The notes below the pieces were generated by a model that worked only from the letters and a program-made list of their open reading frames with translations, was not told where the DNA came from and did no database searches. DNA of 64,000 bases from Alicycliphilus sp. UBA6560 (GTDB lineage Bacteria > Pseudomonadota > Gammaproteobacteria > Burkholderiales > Burkholderiaceae_C): assembly GCA_002434305.1 (NCBI GenBank), contig DJJU01000007.1:1-64000 (forward strand). Reading direction: 5' to 3'. Both the position numbers and the translations under genes were made by a program. Numbering within the stretch: the first letter of the stretch is position 1; every line of letters begins with the position of its first letter. This document shows, one piece after another, positions 15,676 through 24,016 of this stretch.

Positions 15676-16605
15676 ATGACCCTCCAGACTGCCCCTTCCG
15701 CGACCTCGCTGGCGCCCGTCAGCGCCTGGGCCCTGGTGCCACCGCTGGGGAATCTGGACGCCTACATCTCTGCCGCCAACCGCATCCCCCTGCTGACGCA
15801 GGAGGAGGAGCAGCGCTATGCGCGCCAGCTGCGGGAGGACGGCGACGTGGACGCGGCCGGCCGGCTGGTGCTGTCGCACCTGCGGCTGGTGGTGTCGATC
15901 TCGCGCCAGTACCTCGGCTACGGTTTGCCGCACGGCGACCTGATCCAGGAAGGCAATGTGGGCCTGATGAAGGCCGTCAAGCGCTTCGACCCCGACCAGG
16001 GCGTGCGCCTGGTCAGCTATGCCATGCACTGGATCAAGGCCGAGATTCACGAGTACATCCTGAAGAACTGGCGCATGGTCAAGGTGGCCACCACCAAGGC
16101 GCAGCGCAAACTGTTCTTCAATCTGCGCTCCATGAAGCAGGGTTTCAAGGCCGACGCGTCCGACACCCACCGCGACACCCTGTCCGAGCAGGAAATCGAC
16201 CTGATGGCCGAGCAGCTGAACGTCAAGCGCGAGGACGTGATCGAGATGGAGACCCGCCTGTCCGGCGGCGACGTGCTGCTGGACCCTGCGCCCAGCGACG
16301 ATGGCGAGCACGCCTTCGGCCCCATCGCCTACCTGGCGGACGCGGCGCACGAGCCCACGGCCATGATCGAGTCGCGCCAGCGCGACGAGCTGGCCACCGA
16401 CGGCATCGCCACGGCGCTGGACAGCCTGGACGCGCGCAGCCGCCGCATCGTCGAGCAGCGCTGGCTGCACGTGAACGACGACGGCTCGGGCGGCATGACG
16501 CTGCACCAGCTGGCCGCCGAGTATGGCGTGAGCGCCGAGCGCATCCGCCAAATCGAGGTGGCAGCCATGAAGAAGATGCGCAAGGCGCTGGCCGAGTACG
16601 CCTGA
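15676..16605 (+). CDS. rpoH: RNA polymerase heat-shock sigma factor (sigma-32)
   Basis: 309 residues. Region 1.2/2 includes TQEEEQRYARQL, DLIQEGNVGLMKAVKRFDP and VSYAMHWIKAEIHEYIL. The RpoH box QRKLFFNLR, specific to sigma-32, is present. Region 4.2 is the C-terminal AAEYGVSAERIRQIEVAAMK. Start ATG 15676 has AAAGGAC upstream; an in-frame ATG at 15643 lies against the CIRCE element and has no Shine-Dalgarno sequence. It directs RNA polymerase to heat-shock promoters. Transcription is probably under HrcA control (CIRCE at 15615). A strong terminator follows. Confidence 0.95.
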   Translation: MTLQTAPSATSLAPVSAWALVPPLGNLDAYISAANRIPLLTQEEEQRYARQLREDGDVDAAGRLVLSHLRLVVSISRQYLGYGLPHGDLIQEGNVGLMKAVKRFDPDQGVRLVSYAMHWIKAEIHEYILKNWRMVKVATTKAQRKLFFNLRSMKQGFKADASDTHRDTLSEQEIDLMAEQLNVKREDVIEMETRLSGGDVLLDPAPSDDGEHAFGPIAYLADAAHEPTAMIESRQRDELATDGIATALDSLDARSRRIVEQRWLHVNDDGSGGMTLHQLAAEYGVSAERIRQIEVAAMKKMRKALAEYA

Positions 16606-16652
16606 CCTTCGCACCCGCTCACTCGCCCGGCTGCAGCCGGGCGGATAATCCA

Positions 16653-16686
16653 AGGCGCGCTGCCCTCCCGGGCGGCGCGCTTTTTT
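16653..16686 (+). terminator. rho-independent terminator after rpoH
   Basis: GCGCGCTGCC-CTCCCG-GGCGGCGCGC with a run of six T. It separates rpoH from the Bug receptor gene. Confidence 0.85.
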
Positions 16687-16741
16687 CATGCCCGCGGCCT
16701 CTGCTGCGCCGCGTGCCGCACCATTACAGGAGATGCATCCC

Positions 16742-17734
16742 ATGACCGCTCGCCGCCGCCTGCTTGCCCTGGCCGCCCTCGCCCTCGCGCCTGCCTTGGG
16801 CATCGCCCAGGGCACCGCCACCCCTGGCTGGCCGGCTAAAACGGTGCGCATCGTCGTGGGCTTTCCGCCCGGCTCCTCGCCCGACCTGACGGCGCGTACC
16901 TTTGCCGAGCCGCTGTCGCAGGCCCTGGGCCAGCCGGTCATCGTGGAGAACAAGGTCGGCGCGGGCGGCAACATCGGCGCCGACGCCGTAGCCAAGGCGA
17001 CGGATGGCCACACCATCGGACTGTTCATCAACGGCAACCTGACCATTGCCAAGCTGATCAACCCGCAGGTGCCCTACGACCCGGCGCGCGACCTGGCGCC
17101 GCTGTCGCTGATCGGCGTATCGCCGCTGGTGCTCACGGCTCCCGTGGGCCAGGAAGGCGTGCCATCCACGGGCGACGCGCGTGCCTTCCTGGCCGCGGCG
17201 CGCGCTGCGGGCGACCGCTGGAGCTACGGCACGCCCGGCGTGGGCACGGTGGGCCACCTGGGCACGGAGCTGCTGAAGGCGCGCACCGGCATCAACCCGG
17301 TGCACATCCCCTACCCCGGCTACCCGCAGGTGGCGACTGCCATGGGCGGCGGGCAGCTGCAGATGGCGCTGCTGCCACCGGCGCTCGCGCTGTCGCAGGA
17401 GCGGGCCGGCAAGATCCGCCGCATTGGCGTGACTTCCGCCGGCCGCAGCACGCTGGCGCCCGAGGTGCCCAGCCTGGCCGAGGCCGGCGTGCGCGACTTC
17501 CAGCTGGAGATCTGGAACGCCTTTGCCGCGCCCGCAGGCATGCCCGCGCCCGTGCGCGAGCGCCTGTCGGCGCTGCTGGCCGACATCGCCCGCAGCCCGG
17601 ACGTGCGCGCCAAGCTGTTCGCCCAGGGCTGGCAGGCCGTGGGCTCGTCCGCCGAGGGCCTGGCCAACCGCATGCAGGCCGACACGGCCGCCATGGGCCG
17701 GGTGATCCGCGAGCAGAAGATCACTGCGCAGTAG
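16742..17734 (+). CDS. Bug-family (TctC-like) periplasmic solute-binding protein
   Basis: 330 residues. Signal peptide 1-23 (Ala/Leu rich, ending LGIAQ). The mature protein has the family features: VRIVVGFPPGSSPDLTAR near the start, VIVENKVGAGGNIGADAVA, and a two-lobed fold of about 300 residues. Bug receptors bind carboxylates or aromatic acids and are far more numerous in Burkholderiales than their TctAB permeases; none is adjacent here. ATG 16742 follows AGGAGA; a longer upstream frame lacks a signal. The ligand cannot be named. Confidence 0.85.
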   Translation: MTARRRLLALAALALAPALGIAQGTATPGWPAKTVRIVVGFPPGSSPDLTARTFAEPLSQALGQPVIVENKVGAGGNIGADAVAKATDGHTIGLFINGNLTIAKLINPQVPYDPARDLAPLSLIGVSPLVLTAPVGQEGVPSTGDARAFLAAARAAGDRWSYGTPGVGTVGHLGTELLKARTGINPVHIPYPGYPQVATAMGGGQLQMALLPPALALSQERAGKIRRIGVTSAGRSTLAPEVPSLAEAGVRDFQLEIWNAFAAPAGMPAPVRERLSALLADIARSPDVRAKLFAQGWQAVGSSAEGLANRMQADTAAMGRVIREQKITAQ

Positions 17735-17846
17735 GCCCCGCCCCTGGGGGCAGCCCTGCCTCGGACGTTGACCGAGGTCATCCGGCGCCGCGGGCAGCGG
17801 CGGCACACTGGCGCTTGCGCAGCGCCCGGCTGCCGCCGTAACTCCC

Positions 17847-17898
17847 GTTTTGATAGCTGCCAGCGCTTGCCCGGAAAGGGCTGGAGGCCTTTTTCATG
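17847..17898 (+). repeat. dyad repeat copy 1; supplies RBS and ATG of the FNR-like gene
   Basis: TTTTGATAGCTGCCAGCGCTTG, an inner spacer, then GGGCTGGAGGCC and TTTTTCATG. The GGAGG inside the repeat (17883-17887) lies eight bases before the ATG (17896) of the following regulator gene, so the repeat contributes its translation start. Confidence 0.8.
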
Positions 17899-18636
17899 TC
17901 TAAAGCCTGCCCTCGTGCAAATCGCAGCAACGGCAGCCGTTGCGAACACTGCGCCTGCCAGCAGCAATGCATGCTGAGGCGGTTGGACCGGGAGCTGCCC
18001 CCGGCCTGGCGCGCCCCGGTGTCCGAAGCGCCCTTTCGCAAGGGCGAGGTGCTGCAGCGCCAGGGCGATGGCGCTGCCGGCGAGCTGCGCATGGTCAAGG
18101 TGGGCATGCTTCTCATGCAGCGCGGCGGCGCCGGGCGCGAGGGTGAGCGGCCCGTCGGTTTGGCCGGCTGCGGGCAGGTACTGGGCCTGCCGGCGCTGCT
18201 GGAGCTGCCGGCGCCGCTGTCTTTTGTGGCGGTGACGCCCGGGCGCCTGTGCCGCGTGGCACTGGCGCCGCAGTGCCAGGGCGACGCCGGTCTGCCAGCG
18301 AAGGTCATGCGCGAACTGGCGCGTGAGCAGCTGCAGACCGGCGCGCGCCTGGCGGACTGGGGCCGCATGGCCCGGGTGCGCGGCGTGGCCGCCCAGCTGG
18401 CGGGGGCGCTGCTGCAGCTGGCCGAGCTGCAGCGCAGCACGCTGGTGCGCCTGCCCAGCCAAGCGGTGCTGGCGGCACTCCTGGCCACCACGCGCGAATC
18501 GGTGGCGCGCGCCCTGGCCCTGCTGGCGCGCGAGCAGGCGCTGCTGCGCCGCGACCGCTGGCACTGCGAGATCGAGCGCGCGCAGCTGTCCGCCTGGGCC
18601 GAGGGCGGGCGCGGCAGGCCTGCGGCGGCAGCCTGA
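17896..18636 (+). CDS. FNR-type Crp/Fnr-family regulator with four-cysteine [4Fe-4S] signature
   Basis: 246 residues. Cys16, Cys19 and Cys25 reproduce the CxxCx5C spacing of E. coli FNR (20, 23, 29), and Cys119 (in RLCRVALAP) aligns with FNR Cys122. The set predicts an oxygen-labile [4Fe-4S] cluster. A cyclic-nucleotide-like beta-roll spans about 45-130, then a dimer helix and a C-terminal helix-turn-helix. The recognition helix TRESVARAL matches FNR's ETISR except for Ala at the Ser position. Extra Cys5 and Cys21 are also present. It probably controls anaerobic or denitrification genes; an FNR box lies before nirK in this window. The ATG and Shine-Dalgarno sequence are inside a dyad repeat. 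Confidence 0.82.
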   Translation: MSKACPRANRSNGSRCEHCACQQQCMLRRLDRELPPAWRAPVSEAPFRKGEVLQRQGDGAAGELRMVKVGMLLMQRGGAGREGERPVGLAGCGQVLGLPALLELPAPLSFVAVTPGRLCRVALAPQCQGDAGLPAKVMRELAREQLQTGARLADWGRMARVRGVAAQLAGALLQLAELQRSTLVRLPSQAVLAALLATTRESVARALALLAREQALLRRDRWHCEIERAQLSAWAEGGRGRPAAAA

Positions 18637-18646
18637 CAAGCGGCCC

Positions 18647-20410
18647 TCAGGCCGGCACGGCGCCGTGCTCGCCCTGCTGGCGGGCATGCAGGGCCTGCAC
18701 CTCCTGCGGCGGCAGCGCCTTGGCGAACAACCAGCCCTGGTACAGCTCGCAGCCCAGGGCGCGCAGCCACTGCAGCTGCTCGTCGCGCTCCACCCCTTCG
18801 GCCACCGCCCGCAGACCCAGGGTGTGGGCCAGGGCCAGCACGGCGCGCACCAGGGTGGCGTCGGCGGCGTCGTGCGGAACGCGGCGCAGGAATTCGCGGT
18901 CCACCTTGATGTGGGTGACGGGCAGCTCGCGCAGCCAGGCCAGCGAGGACTGGCCGGTGCCGAAGTCGTCCAGCGCCAGCACCACGCCCAGGGCGTGCAG
19001 TTCGGCCAGCACCTGGCGCGCCTGCTGCGGGTCGGCCATGGCCTGGGATTCGGTCACCTCCAGCTCCAGCCGGCCGGGGGGCACGCCGTGCTCGCGCAGG
19101 TTGCGCGCCACCTGCTCCACCAGATCACTCTGGCGCAGCTGCTGGGCCGACAGGTTGACGGCCACGCGCAGCTCCACGCCGGCGCGCTGCCAGCGGCCAA
19201 TCTGCCGACAGGCCTCGGCCATGGCCCAGGCGCCCAGCTCCAGGATCAGCCCGGTGGCCTCGGCCACGGGCACAAAGCGCGCCGGCGGCACCTCGCCCAG
19301 CTGCGCGTCGCTCCAGCGCAGCAGCGCCTCCACGGCCACCATGCGACCACTGGCCACATCCACCTGGGGCTGGTAGAGCAGCCTCAGGCCGGAGCCTTCA
19401 GCCAGGGCCTGGCGCAGGCGTTCGTGCACCTGGATCTTCTCGGCCACCTTCTCGCCCAGCTCGGGCGTGTAGAAGGCGTGGCGCGCACGGCCCAGCTGCT
19501 TGGCCTGGTACATGGCCATGTCGGCGTAGCGCAGCAGGGTTTCGGCGTCGGCGGCGTCGCCGGGGCACAGGGCAATGCCCATGCTGGCACCGAAGTTCAG
19601 TTCGAAGCCCTGCACCCGGCAGGGCATGCACAGGCGCTGCAGCAGCCGCGCGGCCACGCACTCGGCCTCGTGGCGGTGGCGCACGTCCGGCAGCAGCACG
19701 GTGAACTCGTCGCCGCCCAGGCGGGCCATGACGTCGCCCGGCCGCAGCTCGCCCTGCAGGCGCTGCGCCACCTCGCGCAGCACCCGGTCGCCGGCGGCGT
19801 GGCCATAGCCGTCGTTGATGGCCTTGAAGTCGTCCAGGTCCAGCAGCAGTAGGGCAAAGGGCCGGCGCTCGGGCGCGCCGATGGCCTGGGCCAGCTGCTG
19901 GCCGAACTGCCAGCGGTTGGCCAGGCCGGTCAGGGTGTCGTGTGTGGCCTGGTAGTGCATGCGCGCCTGCAGCAGGCGCAGCTCGGAGATGTCGCGCACG
20001 AAGGCCACCACGGTGCCGCCATGCGCCGGCGAGTGGCCCAGGGCCACGTCCACCGGCACGTGGTTGCCGTCCCGGCGCACCAGCCACAGGTCCCGCCCCT
20101 GGCCCATGGCGCGGCGGGCCGGACGGGCGTGGTAGCGCTGCACGTGCGCGGCATGCGCCTGGCGCAGGGCTTGGGGCAGCAGCAGCTCCACGGGTTGGCC
20201 CAGCAGCTCGGCGCTGGAGTAGCCGCTGATGCTCTCCATCTGCGCGTTGACCAGCACGATTCGGCCCTGGCGATCCACGGCCAGCATGCCGTCGGGCGCG
20301 GCGTCCATGGCGGCCCGCTCCAGCGAGGTGGCGGGTAGGACCAGCGGCATGGGCGCGGGGTCAGGGGAACCGTCGAGGGCGGCAGCGGCGGCGGTGTGCA
20401 TGCCGGCCAC
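18647..20410 (-). CDS. PAS-GGDEF-EAL cyclic-di-GMP signalling protein
   Basis: 587 residues, soluble. A PAS domain (about 30-145, AAPDGMLAVDRQGRIVLVNA) precedes a GGDEF domain with intact RLGGDEF and an EAL domain with VEALLRW, NLSAQQL, DDFGTGQSSL, VDREFL and EGVE. Both catalytic signatures appear complete, so it may make or degrade cyclic-di-GMP, or be switched between the two by the PAS ligand (oxygen, redox or a small molecule; unknown). It converges on the FNR-like gene with ten bases between them and is not obviously cotranscribed with anything. Confidence 0.9.
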   Translation of the reverse strand: MAGMHTAAAAALDGSPDPAPMPLVLPATSLERAAMDAAPDGMLAVDRQGRIVLVNAQMESISGYSSAELLGQPVELLLPQALRQAHAAHVQRYHARPARRAMGQGRDLWLVRRDGNHVPVDVALGHSPAHGGTVVAFVRDISELRLLQARMHYQATHDTLTGLANRWQFGQQLAQAIGAPERRPFALLLLDLDDFKAINDGYGHAAGDRVLREVAQRLQGELRPGDVMARLGGDEFTVLLPDVRHRHEAECVAARLLQRLCMPCRVQGFELNFGASMGIALCPGDAADAETLLRYADMAMYQAKQLGRARHAFYTPELGEKVAEKIQVHERLRQALAEGSGLRLLYQPQVDVASGRMVAVEALLRWSDAQLGEVPPARFVPVAEATGLILELGAWAMAEACRQIGRWQRAGVELRVAVNLSAQQLRQSDLVEQVARNLREHGVPPGRLELEVTESQAMADPQQARQVLAELHALGVVLALDDFGTGQSSLAWLRELPVTHIKVDREFLRRVPHDAADATLVRAVLALAHTLGLRAVAEGVERDEQLQWLRALGCELYQGWLFAKALPPQEVQALHARQQGEHGAVPA

Positions 20411-20512
20411 TGTAGGGTGCGGCGGCGGCCACGGCAGGCCCGTCAGGCGCCGAAGGTGACGCCGCCGGCAGTTTGCCCACCCGGCAGCGTGGGCCGGCAG
20501 CCACGGTGCCGG

Positions 20513-21139
20513 CTACTTGCCCGCCTCGTCCAGCAGCGCGCGCACGTCGGCGGCCAGGGCCTGGGCGCCGCTGCCGTAGCGGTGGTACAGGCGCAGGCGG
20601 CCGGCCGGGTCGTAGACGTAGTTGCCGGCCGAGTGGTCCATGGTGTAGCTGGTGGGCGTGCTGCCCTCCACGCGCTTGTAGTAGATCTTGAAGTCCTTGG
20701 CGACGGCGGCCAGCTCCTCGGGCGTGCCGCGCAGGGCGATGAAGCTGGGGTCGAAGCTGGCCATGTAGGCCTTAAGCACCTCGGGCGTGTCACGCTCGGG
20801 GTCCACGGTGACGAAGATGCCCTGCAGGCGCTCGCCATCGGCGCCCAGGGCCTGCTTGACCTCGGCCAGCTCGCTCATCGAGGTGGGGCACACGTCCGGG
20901 CACTGGGTGTAGCCGAAGAAGACGACCACCACCTTGCCAGCGAAGTCCTTCAAGCTGCGGCGCTGGCCGTGCTGGTCGGTCAGCGGCAGGTCGCGGGCGT
21001 AATCGGCACCGGTGACGTCCACGCCCTGGAAGCTCGCGGCCTTGGGCGAGCAAGCAGCAAGAAAAACGGCTGCAGCGCCCGTAGATACTGCGCAGGCAGC
21101 TACTTTTTTAAGAGCAAAACGGCGGTTGATGGTCGGCAT
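20513..21139 (-). CDS. SCO1/SenC-family copper chaperone for cytochrome oxidase
   Basis: 208 residues. N-terminal signal with a lipobox-like LAAC (Cys30). The thioredoxin fold carries Cys80-PDV-Cys84 and His169 (YTMDHSA), the three copper ligands that deliver copper to the CuA centre of CtaC. TAATG overlaps the ctaB stop, so it is the last gene of the surf1-ctaA-ctaB run. Residues about 10-27, the hydrophobic signal core, are encoded by a copy of the intergenic dyad repeat, an unusual origin for a secretion signal. Confidence 0.9.
   Translation of the reverse strand: MPTINRRFALKKVAACAVSTGAAAVFLAACSPKAASFQGVDVTGADYARDLPLTDQHGQRRSLKDFAGKVVVVFFGYTQCPDVCPTSMSELAEVKQALGADGERLQGIFVTVDPERDTPEVLKAYMASFDPSFIALRGTPEELAAVAKDFKIYYKRVEGSTPTSYTMDHSAGNYVYDPAGRLRLYHRYGSGAQALAADVRALLDEAGK
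21061..21112 (-). repeat. dyad repeat copy 2, inside the SCO signal-peptide coding sequence
   Basis: Read on the minus strand: GTAGCTGCCTGCGC, spacer, GGGCGCTGCAGCC, then TTTTTC, which follows the repeat consensus along its length. It encodes about residues 10-27 of the SCO protein. Confidence 0.65.
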
Positions 21140-22056
21140 TACAGAACGTAGTGGTCCACCAGCAGCGCGGCAAACAGCACGCTCAGGTGGATCAGGGAAA
21201 AACGGAAGGTCTTGCGCGCCAGCTGGTCGGAGTAGCGCCGCCACAGCACGAAGCCGTAGCCGCAAAAACCCAGACCCAGGCCGATGGCGGCCACCAGGTA
21301 GATCCACGAGCTCATGCCGTAGATGAAGGGCATCAGGCAGCCGGCGAACAGGATCAGCGTGTACAGGAAGACCTGCAGCCGCGTGAATTCGTTCCCGTGC
21401 GTGACGGGCAGCATGGGCAGGCCGGACTTGCGGTAGTCCTCCACGCGGTACAGCGCCAGGGCCCAGAAGTGCGGCGGCGTCCACAGGAAGATGATCAGGA
21501 ACAGGATCAGCGCCTCGGGGCTCACCTGGCCGGTCATGGCGGCCCAGCCCAGCACCGGCGGCATGGCTCCGGAAGCGCCGCCGATCACGATGTTCTGCGG
21601 CGTCAGCGGCTTGAGGATGACGGTGTAGATGACGGCATAGCCCACGAAGGTGGCGAACGTCAGCCACATGGTTAGCGGGTTGACGAAGAAGTACAGCAGC
21701 GCCGAGCCGGCCGCGCACAGCAGCGCCGAGAACACCAGCGCCTGCGTGCTCGACAGCTCGCCGCGCGCCGTGGGCCGCCAAGCGGTGCGCTTCATGCGCG
21801 CGTCGATGCCGCGCTCCACCAGGCAGTTGAAGGCGGCCGCCGCCCCGGCCACCAGCCAGATGCCGGCACTGGCCAGCGCCATCTGGCCCCACTGCAAGGC
21901 CGAGGGCAGGCCGGGCACGGCCAGCACCATGCCGATGAAGGCACAAAACACGATCAGCTGCACCACGCGCGGCTTGGTCAGGGCGTAGAACTGCGCCACC
22001 CGCGGCGGCAGGGTGTGGGCGGCGTGGACGGTCGAGGGTGCGGGTGCGGCGCTCAT
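21139..22056 (-). CDS. ctaB: protoheme IX farnesyltransferase (heme O synthase)
   Basis: 305 residues, a UbiA-family membrane prenyltransferase with about nine helices. The prenyl-diphosphate-binding motif NCLVERGIDARMKRT and the later YRVEDYRKSGLPMLPVTHG are diagnostic for CyoE/CtaB. It adds the farnesyl tail to heme B for heme A synthesis. Start ATG 22056 overlaps the ctaA stop (ATGA) and its stop overlaps the SCO start, so the genes are translationally coupled. Confidence 0.94.
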   Translation of the reverse strand: MSAAPAPSTVHAAHTLPPRVAQFYALTKPRVVQLIVFCAFIGMVLAVPGLPSALQWGQMALASAGIWLVAGAAAAFNCLVERGIDARMKRTAWRPTARGELSSTQALVFSALLCAAGSALLYFFVNPLTMWLTFATFVGYAVIYTVILKPLTPQNIVIGGASGAMPPVLGWAAMTGQVSPEALILFLIIFLWTPPHFWALALYRVEDYRKSGLPMLPVTHGNEFTRLQVFLYTLILFAGCLMPFIYGMSSWIYLVAAIGLGLGFCGYGFVLWRRYSDQLARKTFRFSLIHLSVLFAALLVDHYVL

Positions 22057-23252
22057 GCGGAAGCTCTCTTTGCGGAAAGGGGCGCAGCGGCTGCGGCGAC
22101 GGTCCTGGCCGTAGCCTGGCTGCGGCTGGCGGCCAGGGCCCAGGTCAGCACCACCACCAGCGCCGCGGCGCCTCCGGTGTGCAGCACGGCGGCAGCCAGG
22201 GGCCAGCCCAGCACCACGTTGGACAGGCCCGTGGCCAGCTGCGCCAGGGCCAGGGCCGCCAGCCAGCGGGCCTGCGCGCGCAGCGCGGCCACGCGCGCCA
22301 GGCGCCAGGCCAGCAGGCCCAGCGCTGCCAGCACCACGTAGGCGGCCAGCCGGTGCGTGTAATGGATGGCGGTGAGGGCGGCAAAGCTGATGTGGCTGCC
22401 GTCGCCGCGCAGACCCAGCGGACGCCACAGCTCGAAGCCCTCGGCAAAGGCCATGTCGGGCCACCACGAGCCCTGGCACTGCGGGAAGGTGTTGCAGGCC
22501 AGCACCGCATAGTTGGTGCTGACCCAACCGCCCAGCAGCAGTTGCGCCACCACCAGGGCCATGGTGCCGCCCAGCGCCAGCCGCAGGCCGCGCGGCAGGG
22601 GCTGGGCCGCCAGGCCCTGCACGCGCTGGCCCACACGAACGGCCTGCGCGCACAGCAGCGCCAGCAGCACGGCGCCGCCCAGCAGGTGCAGGGTGACGAT
22701 GGCAGGGAACAGCTTCATGGTCACGGTGAGCGCGCCAAACGCGCCCTGCAGGCAGACCCAGATGAGCGTGAGCGTGGGCCACCAGGGGTTGATCAGCGCC
22801 GGCTCGGCGCCGCCCGTGCGCCGGCGGCGCAGGTGCTCGCGCCAGGCCAGCACGGCCAGCACGATGATGAGCACGCCCACGCCGGTGGCCAGGTAGCGGT
22901 GGATCATCTCGACCCAGGCCTTGCCGTGCGTGACCGGGCCGCTGGGCAGGGCTGCCTGGGCGGCGGAGATCTCGGCGCGCGCGCCCACCGGGCTGGCGCT
23001 GCCGTAGCAGCCCGGCCAGTCGGGGCAGCCCAGGCCGGAGTCGGTCAGCCGCGTGAAGGCGCCGAACAGCACCAGATCGAACGTCAAAAACAGCGTCAGC
23101 ACCAGCAGCGCCTGCATGCGCGCGGCCGGGGTGCGGCCGCGGTGCTTGCGCCAGACCCAGGCCAGCGGCAGTGCGGCGATGAGCAGCCCCAGCGCCATCA
23201 GCTCCAGCACCGGCGCCAGGTCGTACAGCGGCTGCACGGACGAAGGCGCCAT
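22053..23252 (-). CDS. ctaA: heme A synthase (COX15/CtaA family)
   Basis: 399 residues with eight predicted membrane helices. Conserved family features: FGAFTRLTDSGLGCPDWPGC near the start, EMIHRYLATGVG (heme ligand His), VTLHLLGGA, and AIHYTHRLAAYVV in the second half. The paired cysteines of the periplasmic loops are present (GCPDWPGC and CNTFPQC). It oxidises heme O to heme A. TGATG overlap with the gene upstream and ATGA overlap with ctaB show one operon. ATG 23252 is used rather than the longer upstream frame, which lies inside the preceding gene. Confidence 0.92.
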   Translation of the reverse strand: MAPSSVQPLYDLAPVLELMALGLLIAALPLAWVWRKHRGRTPAARMQALLVLTLFLTFDLVLFGAFTRLTDSGLGCPDWPGCYGSASPVGARAEISAAQAALPSGPVTHGKAWVEMIHRYLATGVGVLIIVLAVLAWREHLRRRRTGGAEPALINPWWPTLTLIWVCLQGAFGALTVTMKLFPAIVTLHLLGGAVLLALLCAQAVRVGQRVQGLAAQPLPRGLRLALGGTMALVVAQLLLGGWVSTNYAVLACNTFPQCQGSWWPDMAFAEGFELWRPLGLRGDGSHISFAALTAIHYTHRLAAYVVLAALGLLAWRLARVAALRAQARWLAALALAQLATGLSNVVLGWPLAAAVLHTGGAAALVVVLTWALAASRSQATARTVAAAAAPLSAKRASA

Positions 23253-24016
23253 CAGCGCGGCTCCAGCGGCTCGCGGCCGGCCTTGTCCCAGGACGAGGAG
23301 GCGCGCAGCAGGCGCTCCAGGTCGCGCTTGGCGCGGGCGGCGCCGGCGCGGTCGAGCTGGGCGGGAAAGCGCATCATCCAGTTGCCTTGGGGGTCGACCA
23401 CGTAGACGTGCTCGTCCAGCGCGTGGCCCTCGGCCGGGGCCAGCCACTGCTGCACCTCCTGCTGCGGGGCGCGCAGCACCGTGGCCTGGGCCAACGCGGG
23501 ACCGATGTCGGCGGGCAGCGGGGCGTCATCGGTGACCAGCCAGACCCAGTCCATGCGGTCCTTGTCGCGGCCCATGCTCTCGCGCAGCTGGCGCTGCAGG
23601 TACAGGTTGTTGCGGCAGTTGTCGGCGCAGGCGCCGCCGGCGGCGCTGACCAGCAGCCACTGGCCGCGCAGCTCGTCCAGCAGGTGCGGGGCGCCGTCAG
23701 GGCTGGTGGCGCGCAGCGTGGCGGGCAGCGGGCGCTGCGGCTCGATCAGCTCGCCGAAGTTGCGCCGCCCCTCGGGCCGAATGACGTAGTAGGTGAAGTA
23801 GGACGCGATGACCGGCGCCGCGCAGACCAGCAGCAGGCCCAGCATCTGCCAGCGCCCGCGACGCGAGCGCTGCATCGCGGCCAGCGCGTCGCCGGCCTGC
23901 GGCAGGGTGTGCACCGTCAGGCCCAGCGGCTCGTCGGGGGCGGTGGCGCCCGCGCTGCGGGCGGAAAGATCAGGGCCGCGGGCGAGCGAAGCGTCGGACG
24001 AGTTGGAACCAGACAT
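23252..24016 (-). CDS. membrane-anchored CxxxC thioredoxin-like protein of the oxidase locus
   Basis: 254 residues. Cytoplasmic start (about 1-50), one membrane helix (about 58-80, MLGLLLVCAAPVIASYFTYY), then a periplasmic domain containing GACADNC, a CxxxC pair placed like that of SCO proteins. The later SCO-type His is not evident. It may assist thiol or copper chemistry during oxidase assembly; this is inference from context. ATG 24016 overlaps the surf1 3' end by 47 bases; it was chosen because the segment LGLTVHTLP before the helix looks conserved. ATG 23875 is an alternative. Confidence 0.7.
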   Translation of the reverse strand: MSGSNSSDASLARGPDLSARSAGATAPDEPLGLTVHTLPQAGDALAAMQRSRRGRWQMLGLLLVCAAPVIASYFTYYVIRPEGRRNFGELIEPQRPLPATLRATSPDGAPHLLDELRGQWLLVSAAGGACADNCRNNLYLQRQLRESMGRDKDRMDWVWLVTDDAPLPADIGPALAQATVLRAPQQEVQQWLAPAEGHALDEHVYVVDPQGNWMMRFPAQLDRAGAARAKRDLERLLRASSSWDKAGREPLEPR

